Shown here: positions 17,383-25,775 of the stretch, one piece after another
Position numbering within the stretch: position 1 is the stretch's first letter
How the letters are laid out: each line of letters opens with the position of its first letter
The notes under the pieces: generated by a model
What the model saw: only the letters and a program-made list of their open reading frames with translations
Database searches by the model: none
What the model was told of the DNA's origin: nothing
Assembly (NCBI GenBank): GCA_025360125.1
Contig: JANYCU010000021.1
Location: forward strand, 163,271 to 227,270
Source: Armatimonadota bacterium
Lineage (GTDB): Bacteria; Armatimonadota; Fimbriimonadia; Fimbriimonadales; Fimbriimonadaceae
Direction of reading: 5' to 3'
Length of the DNA: 64,000 nt
Translations under genes and position numbers: made by a program

Positions 17383-18392
17383 TACTTGCCTGTGAGTTCT
17401 TTTAGTTTCTTCGAAAACTCTTCTACGTTTCCTTTGTTAATCGCTTGTGTTGGGACGATGACCTTCTTCGTTGCCGGAATGGCTGACTTGTCACCACCCA
17501 AAACCTTCGCCATCATCATGACGCTTTGGTATCCAAACTCAAATGGCTGTTGAACGATGGTCGCCGCAACAATTCCGTCTTTGACTCCAGCCAGGGTGTC
17601 GGCTTCTTCATCGAAACAAACGACCAGAACTTTGCCTTCTTTCTTCGCATCTTTGATTGCGCTTATGATTGCAGGTCCGTTGTAGCTCCAAAGACCAACG
17701 CAGGCGGCGAGGTCCGGATTGCTGAGCATCGTATCTGTTACGTTGGTCTTTGCCTTCGTGTGATCGGCTTCGTCGGTTCGAATATCAAGGATTTGAATCT
17801 TCGTTCCTTCGATCGCTTTCTTGAGGCCAGCAAATCGCTCCTTTGCGTTCTGAGCGTCTTTGGAGCCAACAAATACCATGACCATGCCACCGTTTGGCAG
17901 GGCTTTCTTCAGTTCTTCTCCGGCCATCATGCCCGCAGCAACGTTATCCGTACCAACATAGCAAGCTCGGTTTGTGTCGGCTGCATCGCTGTCTTGACAG
18001 AAGAGCAGTGTTTTGGATGCCACGTCATTGAGCAAATCCTTTTGATTCTTAGGGTCCTTTGCGCTAATCGCAATTCCGGCAACCTTATTGGCGACCAAGG
18101 TGTCCAAAATTTCTTTCTGCTGAGCGGCAGTACCATCTTGGGGAATTCGGAAGTCGACCTTATATGCGCCATTCAATTCGGCAACAGCTTTATCCGTTCC
18201 TTTTCGGGCAATCGTCCAAAAGTCACTGGCATTGTTTGTGACAAAAGCAATGGTCTTAGCATCGCCTGCTGGAGCGGGAGTGTTTCCGGTAGTCGACGTA
18301 GACTGAGTATTCGTTGACGAATTGGTGTTCCCACCGGAGCAGCCAACCATAACTACGGTTGCCAGCAATGCAAAGAAAAGACCTTTCTTCAT
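17382..18392 (-). CDS. Sugar-binding lipoprotein (RbsB type)
   Basis: Periplasmic substrate-binding component. Signal peptide with lipobox VMVGC gives a lipid-anchored Cys at about residue 18, followed by a Ser/Thr/Gly linker. The periplasmic-binding-protein-like I fold begins TIAFVTNNASDFWTIARKG and continues with GIAISAKDP and MAGEELKKAL. The late segment ACVGLWSYNGPAIISAI is typical for ribose/xylose-type binders. It is the first gene of the three-gene importer operon. A glnA terminator lies upstream, so the operon has its own promoter in the 90 bases before the start. Confidence 0.9.
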   Translation of the reverse strand: MKKGLFFALLATVVMVGCSGGNTNSSTNTQSTSTTGNTPAPAGDAKTIAFVTNNASDFWTIARKGTDKAVAELNGAYKVDFRIPQDGTAAQQKEILDTLVANKVAGIAISAKDPKNQKDLLNDVASKTLLFCQDSDAADTNRACYVGTDNVAAGMMAGEELKKALPNGGMVMVFVGSKDAQNAKERFAGLKKAIEGTKIQILDIRTDEADHTKAKTNVTDTMLSNPDLAACVGLWSYNGPAIISAIKDAKKEGKVLVVCFDEEADTLAGVKDGIVAATIVQQPFEFGYQSVMMMAKVLGGDKSAIPATKKVIVPTQAINKGNVEEFSKKLKELTGK

Positions 18393-18485
18393 GCGAATAC
18401 GCTACCTGCTTTTTGCTGATAATTCAACCCAAAACCATAACTATTCCCAATTGACTATAAGGTTCAGGACATTGCAAATGGAAAA

Positions 18486-18524
18486 AGGCGAGGGAAAGGA
18501 CATTCATTCCTCTCCACCCGCCTT
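18486..18524 (-). terminator. Terminator downstream of glutamine synthetase
   Basis: Read on the minus strand, AAGGCGGG-TGGAGAGGA pairs imperfectly with TCCTTTCCC-TCGCCTT around ATGAATG and is followed by TTTTT. It lies about 45 bases beyond the glnA stop. Confidence 0.65.
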
Positions 18525-18534
18525 GGAGTTTTTT

Positions 18535-18565
18535 GCTGAAAGCCAACAGCTGAAAGCTGAAGCTA
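18535..18565. repeat. Dispersed AGCTGAAAGCT-type repeat, copy 2
   Basis: GCTGAAAGCCAACAGCTGAAAGC and the following TGAAGCT lie between the glnA stop and its terminator. It shares CAGCTGAAAGCT with the copy at about 6150. Confidence 0.5.
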
Positions 18566-18568
18566 TTC

Positions 18569-20008
18569 TTAGAACTTGCCCCAAAGGTACTGATTCGTAA
18601 CTTCGTGGTGGTAGATGATTTCGCCGGTCTTGACTCGCGTTCCAAGTTCCTTCGGACTTCGCTCGGCCGCCGCCTGCTTTCGATCGATGTACTTCTCCTT
18701 GTTCTCTTCGCCCAAGAGCGTCGCCATGAAGTCGCTTTGCTTCATCAACCGGATGGCATCGTAGATGTTGTCCGGAAGGAATCGAGTTCGAGTTCGTCGC
18801 GTCTCACTCGTGATCTTCTCGGTCATCGGACCTTCAAGGCCCGTTCGGAGGAGCGTGTAGAACGTCAAATATGCGTTCGCGTCGGGAGCAACTGTTCGAC
18901 ACTCAACTCGGGCAGACTTTTCGTTCCCAAGTGGAATTCGAATCATCGAAGTTCGGTCAACTGCCGACGACTTGATCTGGTTTGGAGCTTCGTAGTGAGG
19001 ATCCAACCGTCGGTAGCTGTTGACGCTTGGGTTCAAAATTAAGCAAATGTCGTTTGCGCTGTTGAGGATTCGGTCGATGAAATCGACTGCCATTTGGCTA
19101 ATTCCGTCTTCTCCCTTCTTGTCATAAAACAAGTTCTTGCCGCTCTTGTCCGAGATCGACATGTTGCAGTGCATACCACTGCCATTGATTCCAACCATTG
19201 GCTTTGGCAAGAAGCTAGCAGTGCATCCCATATTGGCGGCAATCTGTCGAGCCGTCAATTTGTAAAGCTGAATTTGGTCGGCCGCAATAGTAGCGTCGCT
19301 GTATTTGTAGTTCAATTCGAACTGGCTAGGTGCAACCTCAGGGTGGTCCTTCTCATTTTCAAATCCGAGTGCTCGTTGCGCTTCGGCCAATCGGTCAATA
19401 AATATCCGAAGTTCATCATTTGGAAGCGAATTATAATAGCCACCGCTTGACACAATTTTGAAGCCTTCACCTGACGTGAATTTTTGCTCGGCATTTCGAC
19501 CTTCGAAGAGGAATCCTTCTACTTCAACCGCCAGGTTGAAATTATATCCATTTGCCTTAAATTGCTCATCTGAATATTCTTTGAGTAATCCTCGGAAATC
19601 AGTCTTATATGGCTTGCCATCACGATCTTGAATTAGGCCAAAGCAGATTACTTTTCCAGGACCAAATACGTCACTTGGCAACCATCGGAAGGATCCCCAA
19701 TCGATCGCAAGTCGAAGGTCGGACTCGCTGACCATGCTGAAACCTCGAATACTTGAACCATCGAAGGTCAAGTTGTCGTGGCTGCCGAGCAAGAATTTCT
19801 TGTCATAGTCAAGCATGTGAAATCGTCCTTCAAGGTCGCTGAAGCAGACGGTTACTGCCTTGATCGATTTTTCCTTTTCAAGATATTTGAGATAGTGGCT
19901 CTCAAGTTCGCTGGCTTTGACTCGGTCGAGCTGCTTCTTTTTGGCTTCTAGGTTTCGTTCTTCGAGTTCGTCGTATGGGATTTCGAGAAAAGTACGCAAT
20001 TCAGACAT
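18569..20008 (-). CDS. glnA: Glutamine synthetase (type I-like)
   Basis: ATP-dependent synthesis of glutamine from glutamate and ammonia. Recognisable segments are DGSSIRGFSMVSESDLRL, the metal/glutamate residues in NLAVEVEGFLF, the HCNMSI and NGSGMH strand, NPSVNSYRRL and the arginines in RVECRTVAPDANAYL. The NLYDLP adenylylation loop of enteric GSI-beta enzymes is absent, so control by adenylyl transfer is unlikely. The roughly 35-residue N-terminal helical extension (EIPYDELEERNLEAKKK) is longer than in model enzymes. At 479 aa it is monocistronic, with a terminator behind it and an AT-rich 79-base promoter region in front. Confidence 0.92.
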   Translation of the reverse strand: MSELRTFLEIPYDELEERNLEAKKKQLDRVKASELESHYLKYLEKEKSIKAVTVCFSDLEGRFHMLDYDKKFLLGSHDNLTFDGSSIRGFSMVSESDLRLAIDWGSFRWLPSDVFGPGKVICFGLIQDRDGKPYKTDFRGLLKEYSDEQFKANGYNFNLAVEVEGFLFEGRNAEQKFTSGEGFKIVSSGGYYNSLPNDELRIFIDRLAEAQRALGFENEKDHPEVAPSQFELNYKYSDATIAADQIQLYKLTARQIAANMGCTASFLPKPMVGINGSGMHCNMSISDKSGKNLFYDKKGEDGISQMAVDFIDRILNSANDICLILNPSVNSYRRLDPHYEAPNQIKSSAVDRTSMIRIPLGNEKSARVECRTVAPDANAYLTFYTLLRTGLEGPMTEKITSETRRTRTRFLPDNIYDAIRLMKQSDFMATLLGEENKEKYIDRKQAAAERSPKELGTRVKTGEIIYHHEVTNQYLWGKF

Positions 20009-20087
20009 TGAGTATCCATTTTAACATAATTGAATTGCTATTTACTCTAATTACACTCACATTAAAGTTATTTTTGTGTTGAATTGA

Positions 20088-20939
20088 TTATTTGATGCCA
20101 GTGATCGCAATTCCTTTGATGAACTGCTTTTGACAGAAGAAGAACACGATCATAACGGGCATGATGACGATGGCTGTGGCCGCCATCAGCAAATTCCACT
20201 GCGTTCCACCTGCTTTACTGTGATAGAACTCAAGGCCAATCGCCAAGGTAAATGTGTCCTGCCGCAACAGGTAGATCAATGGCCCAAGAAAGTCATTCCA
20301 AGTTCCCATGAATGCAAACAGTGCCACAACCGAAAGGGCAGGCTTGCAAAGGGGAAGGATTATAGACTTAAAAATGAGCCATTCACCCGCACCGTCAATT
20401 CTGGCGGCTTCTGAAAGCTCAAACGGAATCGTTCGGAAGAACTGTCGTAGAAGGAAAATGCTGAATGCGCTCCCGAACCAGGCAGGAACCCAAAGGGGAC
20501 GGTAGGTGCCGATCCAATCCAGGTGCCTGAATATAGTGAACGTAGGAACCATGAGAACGGGAAATGGAACCATCATTGTGGCCAAAGTGAGTGCAAAGAC
20601 GAAGTCCCTTCCCCACCAGCGCAGCCTGGCGAAGGCGTAGGCGACGACGGAGTTGGAAATAACTCGTCCCACAACCACAAGGGTGCAAAGCATAAGAGAA
20701 TTTTGAGCGTAGACAAAAAACGGAATGTATCCGACTTTGTCCGAACCATAAGTGATGGCATCCCAAAAGTTATGAAACTCAAACTTGGAAGGAATCCAAA
20801 CCGGAGGCTCCTTCATGGTTTCACCTATCGGCTTTATCGCGGTATCAAGAAGCCAAAGAAACGGAAAAATAAAGAGACACGAAAAGCTGATAAGTACGCC
20901 GTGCGTTAGAATCGTCAACCATTTTTTCTTCGATTTCAA
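20088..20939 (-). CDS. Carbohydrate ABC transporter permease (MalG type)
   Basis: Inner-membrane permease with six predicted helices. The EAA coupling motif is LSEAARIDGAGEWLIFKSIILPLCKPAL. I place the start at a TTG at 20939 (LKSKKKWLTILTHG). GGAGG, lying in the last codons of the upstream permease, is nine bases before it, and the upstream stop TAG falls between. The track ORF adds 29 residues that overlap the neighbour and are not family-like. The protein is then 283 aa, the usual size. It is the last gene of the binding protein-MalF-MalG operon. Confidence 0.88.
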   Translation of the reverse strand: MKSKKKWLTILTHGVLISFSCLFIFPFLWLLDTAIKPIGETMKEPPVWIPSKFEFHNFWDAITYGSDKVGYIPFFVYAQNSLMLCTLVVVGRVISNSVVAYAFARLRWWGRDFVFALTLATMMVPFPVLMVPTFTIFRHLDWIGTYRPLWVPAWFGSAFSIFLLRQFFRTIPFELSEAARIDGAGEWLIFKSIILPLCKPALSVVALFAFMGTWNDFLGPLIYLLRQDTFTLAIGLEFYHSKAGGTQWNLLMAATAIVIMPVMIVFFFCQKQFIKGIAITGIK

Positions 20940-20941
20940 AG

Positions 20942-21820
20942 CTATACACCTCCGTAATGAACATGACGGTTGCTCAACTTTAATGCGATCCCGGTTAGGA
21001 TCATGATGACGATGAATAGGATCCACCCCATCGCGCTGGCGTAGCCCATTCGACTGTAATTGAATGCGTTATCGTACAGATACATCGAATAGAAATAGGT
21101 TGATCGAGCGGGGACTCCACCAGGAAACATGACAAATGCCTCAGTGAATACTTGAAGGGAGCCAATAATGCCCATCACCATGTTGAACTGAATCACGGGC
21201 GAAATCATTGGCAGAGTTACGTTACGCGTCTTTTGCCACGAACTGGCACCATCGAGTTCAGAAGCTTCGAGCAGAGAAACAGGAACGTCTTGCAAGCTGG
21301 CCAAGTAGATCAACATTGCGTTGCCAACCCCCCACAAGCTCATGAGGATCAGAGCTGGTTTCGACCATGCAGGATTGCTGAGCCAATTGGGGCCATTAAT
21401 CCCAATTTTGCCGAGCCCGAGATTGATAATTCCGTGTTCTCCATTGAGAAGCCAAAGCCAAAGCATCGCAAGTGATACGACCGGGACTAAGGACGGAATG
21501 AAGAATATTGTACGGTAGACCGTCAACCCTTTAACCTTCGAATTGAGCAGCATCGCCAAGCCAATCCCTAAAATCATGCTCATGGGCAAAGAAACTACTG
21601 CATAAAGCAGTGTGTTCTTGACGGTTATCCAGAAAACTTCGTCATGAAAGAGTTCCCGGTAGTTATCGGTTCCAATCCAGACGGCGGGCCTCAAAACGGA
21701 ATAATCACAAAATGAAAGGTACAAAGACATTAAAAGTGGATAGAAAAGGAAGGCACTGATTCCGAACAGCCAAGGAGAGGCAAACAGCAAACCCGCAATG
21801 CTTTCTTTTCTTTTGTTCAC
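20942..21820 (-). CDS. Carbohydrate ABC transporter permease (MalF/UgpA type)
   Basis: Six-helix inner-membrane permease, 292 aa. The EAA loop reads LLEASELDGASSWQKTRNVTLPMISP. The N-terminal FASPWLFGISAFLFYPLLMSLYLSF is characteristic of this CUT1 subfamily. Its ATG overlaps the stop of the binding-protein gene by four bases. No ATPase gene is in the cluster, so a shared MsmK-type ATPase elsewhere is expected. Confidence 0.9.
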   Translation of the reverse strand: MNKRKESIAGLLFASPWLFGISAFLFYPLLMSLYLSFCDYSVLRPAVWIGTDNYRELFHDEVFWITVKNTLLYAVVSLPMSMILGIGLAMLLNSKVKGLTVYRTIFFIPSLVPVVSLAMLWLWLLNGEHGIINLGLGKIGINGPNWLSNPAWSKPALILMSLWGVGNAMLIYLASLQDVPVSLLEASELDGASSWQKTRNVTLPMISPVIQFNMVMGIIGSLQVFTEAFVMFPGGVPARSTYFYSMYLYDNAFNYSRMGYASAMGWILFIVIMILTGIALKLSNRHVHYGGV

Positions 21821-23145
21821 TTTCCTGCCTTCCTCCTTGCTTCGAGCACGCGCAAATAGTTCTCCAATTTTGGCTGCATCCGAGCGGTAACCTTATCAAC
21901 GGCTTCTTTTGGAGTCAAGGTTCTTAAAGCTACTTCATCAAGGGCATTGCTTATCTCAGCTTGGTATTGAGGCATGATAGCGATTTTCGGATTGGCAAAG
22001 GCATTCTTGCTATAAGCCATCTCATCAAACAATCGAATTCGGGGATTCTCTTGCTTTGCCCAAAATTCATCAGTCTTGTTTCGAAGGGGCGAGCACTTCT
22101 TTTGCCCCAAACATAGCTTCTCCATGGCAGGCTGACTTTCGCAATACGCGAGAAATTTGATTGCTTCTGACCGATGCTTGCACCCCTTCAACAAGACAAA
22201 AATGTCTTGATCCACAATGGTGTGCCCCTTGAGGTCCGGTCGATCCTTAGGATATGGAAATGGGACCGCGTCCCACTTAAGAGTTGGTGAGTATGTCTTG
22301 ATGAAGTTACTCATCCAAACGCCCTGGACCTCCATGGCCACACGCCCGGCAAGGAAGCCGTTTTCGGGTGAAGCAAAGACACCAAACCCGCTCTTATATG
22401 CAGTCAATTGCTGATGACCAAACCGCTTGCTATACGAGCCATACCACTCCATTGCGCGAAGGTTTTCCGGATCATTGAACGTGATCTTAGACTTGCCATC
22501 CCAAAGTTTGCCACCAAAGAAAGGTCCCCATGCCCATGTCCACCAACCGGGTTCTGTTGGAAGAAACCCCGCCATAACCATTTTGCCTTCCTTAATCGTG
22601 GTGATCTTATTCTCCATCTCAGTCATCTCCTCGATTGTTTCTGGCGCCTTGGTGTATCCCGCGGATTTGAGGATGTCGGTGTTGTAGTGGAGCGCGATGG
22701 TGGCCGGAGTAGCTGGCAAGGCATAAGAATGGCCCTGATACTGCATCACATCCCAATAGCCCGGAACATATTTGTCCTCGGTTAAACCATTTTCTTTGCA
22801 AATTTCGTCAAGGATTTCGATCGCGCCAGCATCGGCGAATTGAGGAATCTCAGAAGCACTGAGTAGTGATATTTCTGGCGGAAGACCTGCTGATGCACTG
22901 ATAAGTGTTTTGAGAGAGTTGCCCGAAATCGATAGTAGATCAACAAAAATCGTGTTCTGCTGCTTGTTGTAGTCGTTGACGACCGCCTGAAAAGCGTCAT
23001 ATTCAAATCCTGACCAACCAACCCAAACGGCAATATGCGTTCGCTTCCTATCTTCGGCGGGGTGAGATCGGGCTTCCGTTCCTAGGTAAGCACCAACTGT
23101 CATGGCAGCTAAAATGGGAACAAAAACTTTGCCAATTTGAATCAT
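21817..23145 (-). CDS. Extracellular sugar-binding protein (ABC family 1)
   Basis: Solute-binding component of the CUT1 importer. After a short signal segment (MIQIGKVFVPILAAMTVGAYLG) the protein reads like a family 1 binder: WSGFEYDAFQAVVNDYNKQQ, then FADAGAIEILDEI, ALPATPATIALHYNTDILKSAGY and AMEVQGVWMSNFIK. The track start (23400) would extend it 85 residues into the divergent PSD1 gene without homology-like content. The ATG at 23145 has GGGGCGGA in front and gives 442 aa. No lipobox Cys is visible, so it may be free in the periplasm or anchored by an uncleaved helix. Confidence 0.87.
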   Translation of the reverse strand: MIQIGKVFVPILAAMTVGAYLGTEARSHPAEDRKRTHIAVWVGWSGFEYDAFQAVVNDYNKQQNTIFVDLLSISGNSLKTLISASAGLPPEISLLSASEIPQFADAGAIEILDEICKENGLTEDKYVPGYWDVMQYQGHSYALPATPATIALHYNTDILKSAGYTKAPETIEEMTEMENKITTIKEGKMVMAGFLPTEPGWWTWAWGPFFGGKLWDGKSKITFNDPENLRAMEWYGSYSKRFGHQQLTAYKSGFGVFASPENGFLAGRVAMEVQGVWMSNFIKTYSPTLKWDAVPFPYPKDRPDLKGHTIVDQDIFVLLKGCKHRSEAIKFLAYCESQPAMEKLCLGQKKCSPLRNKTDEFWAKQENPRIRLFDEMAYSKNAFANPKIAIMPQYQAEISNALDEVALRTLTPKEAVDKVTARMQPKLENYLRVLEARRKAGK

Positions 23146-23238
23146 TTCCGCCCCGCTAACCCCCAGCCAATTCAGCTTAGCAACAAAGGATTCACGAACG
23201 CAATGTTCATCGGCCTCAGAACCTGCGATAATGTGTGG

Positions 23239-25773
23239 ATGGCGATGGCGCATCGTTTGACTTGGACAACCATACTCCGCCTGGCATTGGTCAGTGCTTT
23301 TCCGATTGGAATATATGCCAACGCGTCCATTGGCCAACAAAAAGTTGACTTCGTCCACGATGTGCAGCCGATCATAAAGGCGCACTGCCTTCAGTGCCAC
23401 GACGCAGGCAACCCCGGTGGCGGCCTCTCCGTCGCCTCATTGAAAGCAATTCGAGCAGGCGGAGGTTCTGGCTCATCCCTCATGTCCAATTCGAGTGCTA
23501 AAAGCATCCTTATGCGCCGAATCGAAGGATTAGATGGCAAACCAAGGATGCCGATGGGTTTCGCTCCTCTCAGCGAGAAAGAAACCAACACAATCAAAGC
23601 CTGGATCGATCAAGGTTGTATTGAAGGAGTCGTGTCCAACAAGCAACACTGGGCCTATAAAACTCCGAACAAACCACCAGTTCCTCTTGTCAAGAGCTCG
23701 TGGATTAAGAATCCAATCGACAACTTCGTTCTCGCCACACTCACTAAAAACAACTTGAAGCCGTCCCCGGAAGCGGAGCGAACCACCCTCATTCGTCGCC
23801 TATCGCTTGATATAACTGGAATTCCACCGACTCCAACTGAAGTTGATGACTTTGTTGGTGATCACTCTAGCAACGCTTATGAGAAAGTGGTCGACCGGCT
23901 TTTGTCTAGTCCGCATTACGGCGAGCGCATGGCCCTGCCGTGGCTCGACGCAGCCCGATACGCCGACAGCAATGGCTTCCAGATGGATGGCGACACCTAC
24001 CAATACGTCTGGCGCGACTGGGTAGTTAAAGCCTTCAACGACAACATGTCGTTCGCTGATTTCACCACAAAGCAACTCGCGGGCGATTTACTTCCGAATC
24101 CCACTCAAGATGACCTCGTCGCAACCGGATTCAACCGCAACCACATGCTCAATGGCGAAGGCGGAGCGATTCCTGAAGAACAGCGCAATGTCGGATTGTT
24201 CGACCGAGTCGACACCACCAGCACAACCTGGCTCGGCCTAACGATGACGTGTACCCGCTGTCACGACCACAAATACGATCCTCTCAAGCAGAAAGATTAC
24301 TTCAGCATGATGGCGCTGTTCAACAATGTTCCCGAGAACGGCGTGCCCACCGACAACGATGGCCGCCACTTCATTGCTCAACCCTGGATCTACGCCGGAT
24401 CACCGGCCGATATGGCCGAGATGGATCGACTCGACAAGCAACTCGCCCTCGAGCGCTCGCAGGTCAAACCCGGCGAAGAGGACGAGGCTGGCCAGCTCGT
24501 TTGGGAGAAGACCGCCAAGACCGACAACAAAGATATCAACGCGATCCTTTTAATTGAGCCAAAGAACCGCAACCAAGACCAAAAGAACAAACTTCGCAGT
24601 TTCTTTTTCGACCACGGGCTTTCCGGCGGCGTCAAAGAGCGGCGCGACCACCGACTCCTCATCGACAGCCAACTTCAAAAGCTGAGGAGCGAAATTCCCC
24701 GCGTCATGGTCATGTCCGACAAGATGCCGCGCAAGACCAACCTCCTCATCCGCGGAAACTACGAAACGAAGGGCGAAGAAGTCACACCAAATACGCCAGA
24801 ATCGTTGCCGAAACCAAGCGAGCCAATCAAGAACCGCCTTGACTTCGCAAAGTGGATGCTCAGCCCGCAAAATCCGCTCACCAGCCGCGTCCAGGTCAAC
24901 CGAATCTGGCAAATGTTCTTCGGCCGTGGCCTCGTTCGCACTCCCGAGAATTTCGGCATGCAAGGCGAACCGCCCACTCATCCCGAGCTACTCGACTGGC
25001 TCGCGGTCGACTTCCGCGAGCACAACTGGGACATGAAGCGACTGGTCAAACAGATCGTCACCAGCGCGACCTACCGCCAAACCTCCAAAACAACCCCGGC
25101 CCTACGAGCTAAAGACCCCGAGAACCGCCTCCTGGCCCGCGGATCGCGGTTCCGAATGCCGAGTCTCATCCTCCGCGACGAGGCCCTCGCGGTCAGCGGC
25201 CTGCTCAACCCCGCCATGGGCGGAAAACCCGTCTACCCCTACCAGCCCAAAGGCATCTGGGACGGCCTCAACATCACCGATGAGCGCAATTTCGACTATC
25301 CCCAGTCGAAAGGCCCCGACCTGTATCGCCGCAGCATTTACTCGTTCTGGCGGCGCACCGTCGCCCCCGGAGACATGTTCGACGCAAGCACCCGCCAAAT
25401 TTGCACTGTCCGCTCCGGGCAAACATCCACCCCGCTCCACGCCCTTACCACGCTCAACGCGGTCACCTGGGTCGAGGCGGCCCGTAACCTGGCGCAGAAC
25501 GTAATGCTATCCACAAGTGACGACGATAACCAGCTCAAAGAAGCCTTTCGGCGAGTCTGCGCTCGGCGACCTAATACTGACGAGCTAAGAATCCTCAGAA
25601 ACTCTATGCTCCGGGCCCAAGAGGGCTTCTCGGCTGACACCAAGCGGGCGGAAGAATTCCTGAGCCAAGGCGACAGCCCTCGCGACAAAAAGCTCGACAT
25701 CGTCCATCACGCGGCCCTCAGCAGCGTCTGCCTCGCCATCCTTAACCTCGACGAAGCCCTTACTAGAGAGTAA
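23239..25773 (+). CDS. Planctomycete-type cytochrome c / PSD1 domain protein
   Basis: Exported protein of the PSCyt1-PSCyt2-PSD1 type. A signal peptide is followed by a c-type haem site (HCLQCH) near residue 45 and the PSCyt2 region (FVLATLTKNNLKPSPEAERTTLIRRLSLDITGIPPTP). A second CxxCH (CTRCHDHKYDPLKQ) comes next. The PSD1 domain is in the last third (RVQVNRIWQMFFGRGLVRTPENFG, FDASTRQICTVRSGQTSTPLHALTTLN). I start near 23239 (MAMAHRLTW) because the upstream 34 codons of the track ORF lie in the divergent promoter region. It is paired with the DUF1501 gene two bases downstream. The function of such pairs is unproven. The GC-rich, C-ending codon use from about 24.3 kb differs from the flanks. 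Confidence 0.9.
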   Translation: MAMAHRLTWTTILRLALVSAFPIGIYANASIGQQKVDFVHDVQPIIKAHCLQCHDAGNPGGGLSVASLKAIRAGGGSGSSLMSNSSAKSILMRRIEGLDGKPRMPMGFAPLSEKETNTIKAWIDQGCIEGVVSNKQHWAYKTPNKPPVPLVKSSWIKNPIDNFVLATLTKNNLKPSPEAERTTLIRRLSLDITGIPPTPTEVDDFVGDHSSNAYEKVVDRLLSSPHYGERMALPWLDAARYADSNGFQMDGDTYQYVWRDWVVKAFNDNMSFADFTTKQLAGDLLPNPTQDDLVATGFNRNHMLNGEGGAIPEEQRNVGLFDRVDTTSTTWLGLTMTCTRCHDHKYDPLKQKDYFSMMALFNNVPENGVPTDNDGRHFIAQPWIYAGSPADMAEMDRLDKQLALERSQVKPGEEDEAGQLVWEKTAKTDNKDINAILLIEPKNRNQDQKNKLRSFFFDHGLSGGVKERRDHRLLIDSQLQKLRSEIPRVMVMSDKMPRKTNLLIRGNYETKGEEVTPNTPESLPKPSEPIKNRLDFAKWMLSPQNPLTSRVQVNRIWQMFFGRGLVRTPENFGMQGEPPTHPELLDWLAVDFREHNWDMKRLVKQIVTSATYRQTSKTTPALRAKDPENRLLARGSRFRMPSLILRDEALAVSGLLNPAMGGKPVYPYQPKGIWDGLNITDERNFDYPQSKGPDLYRRSIYSFWRRTVAPGDMFDASTRQICTVRSGQTSTPLHALTTLNAVTWVEAARNLAQNVMLSTSDDDNQLKEAFRRVCARRPNTDELRILRNSMLRAQEGFSADTKRAEEFLSQGDSPRDKKLDIVHHAALSSVCLAILNLDEALTRE

Positions 25774-25775
25774 CT

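Noticed and set aside
17526-18317. 263-codon plus-strand ORF over the sugar-binding lipoprotein gene
   Set aside because: The minus-strand gene has a lipobox and binding-protein motifs and is coupled to the ATPase gene.
24550-24981. 143-codon antisense ORF in the PSD1 gene
   Set aside because: Shadow of the GC-rich codon bias; the PSD1 frame is continuous and motif-bearing.
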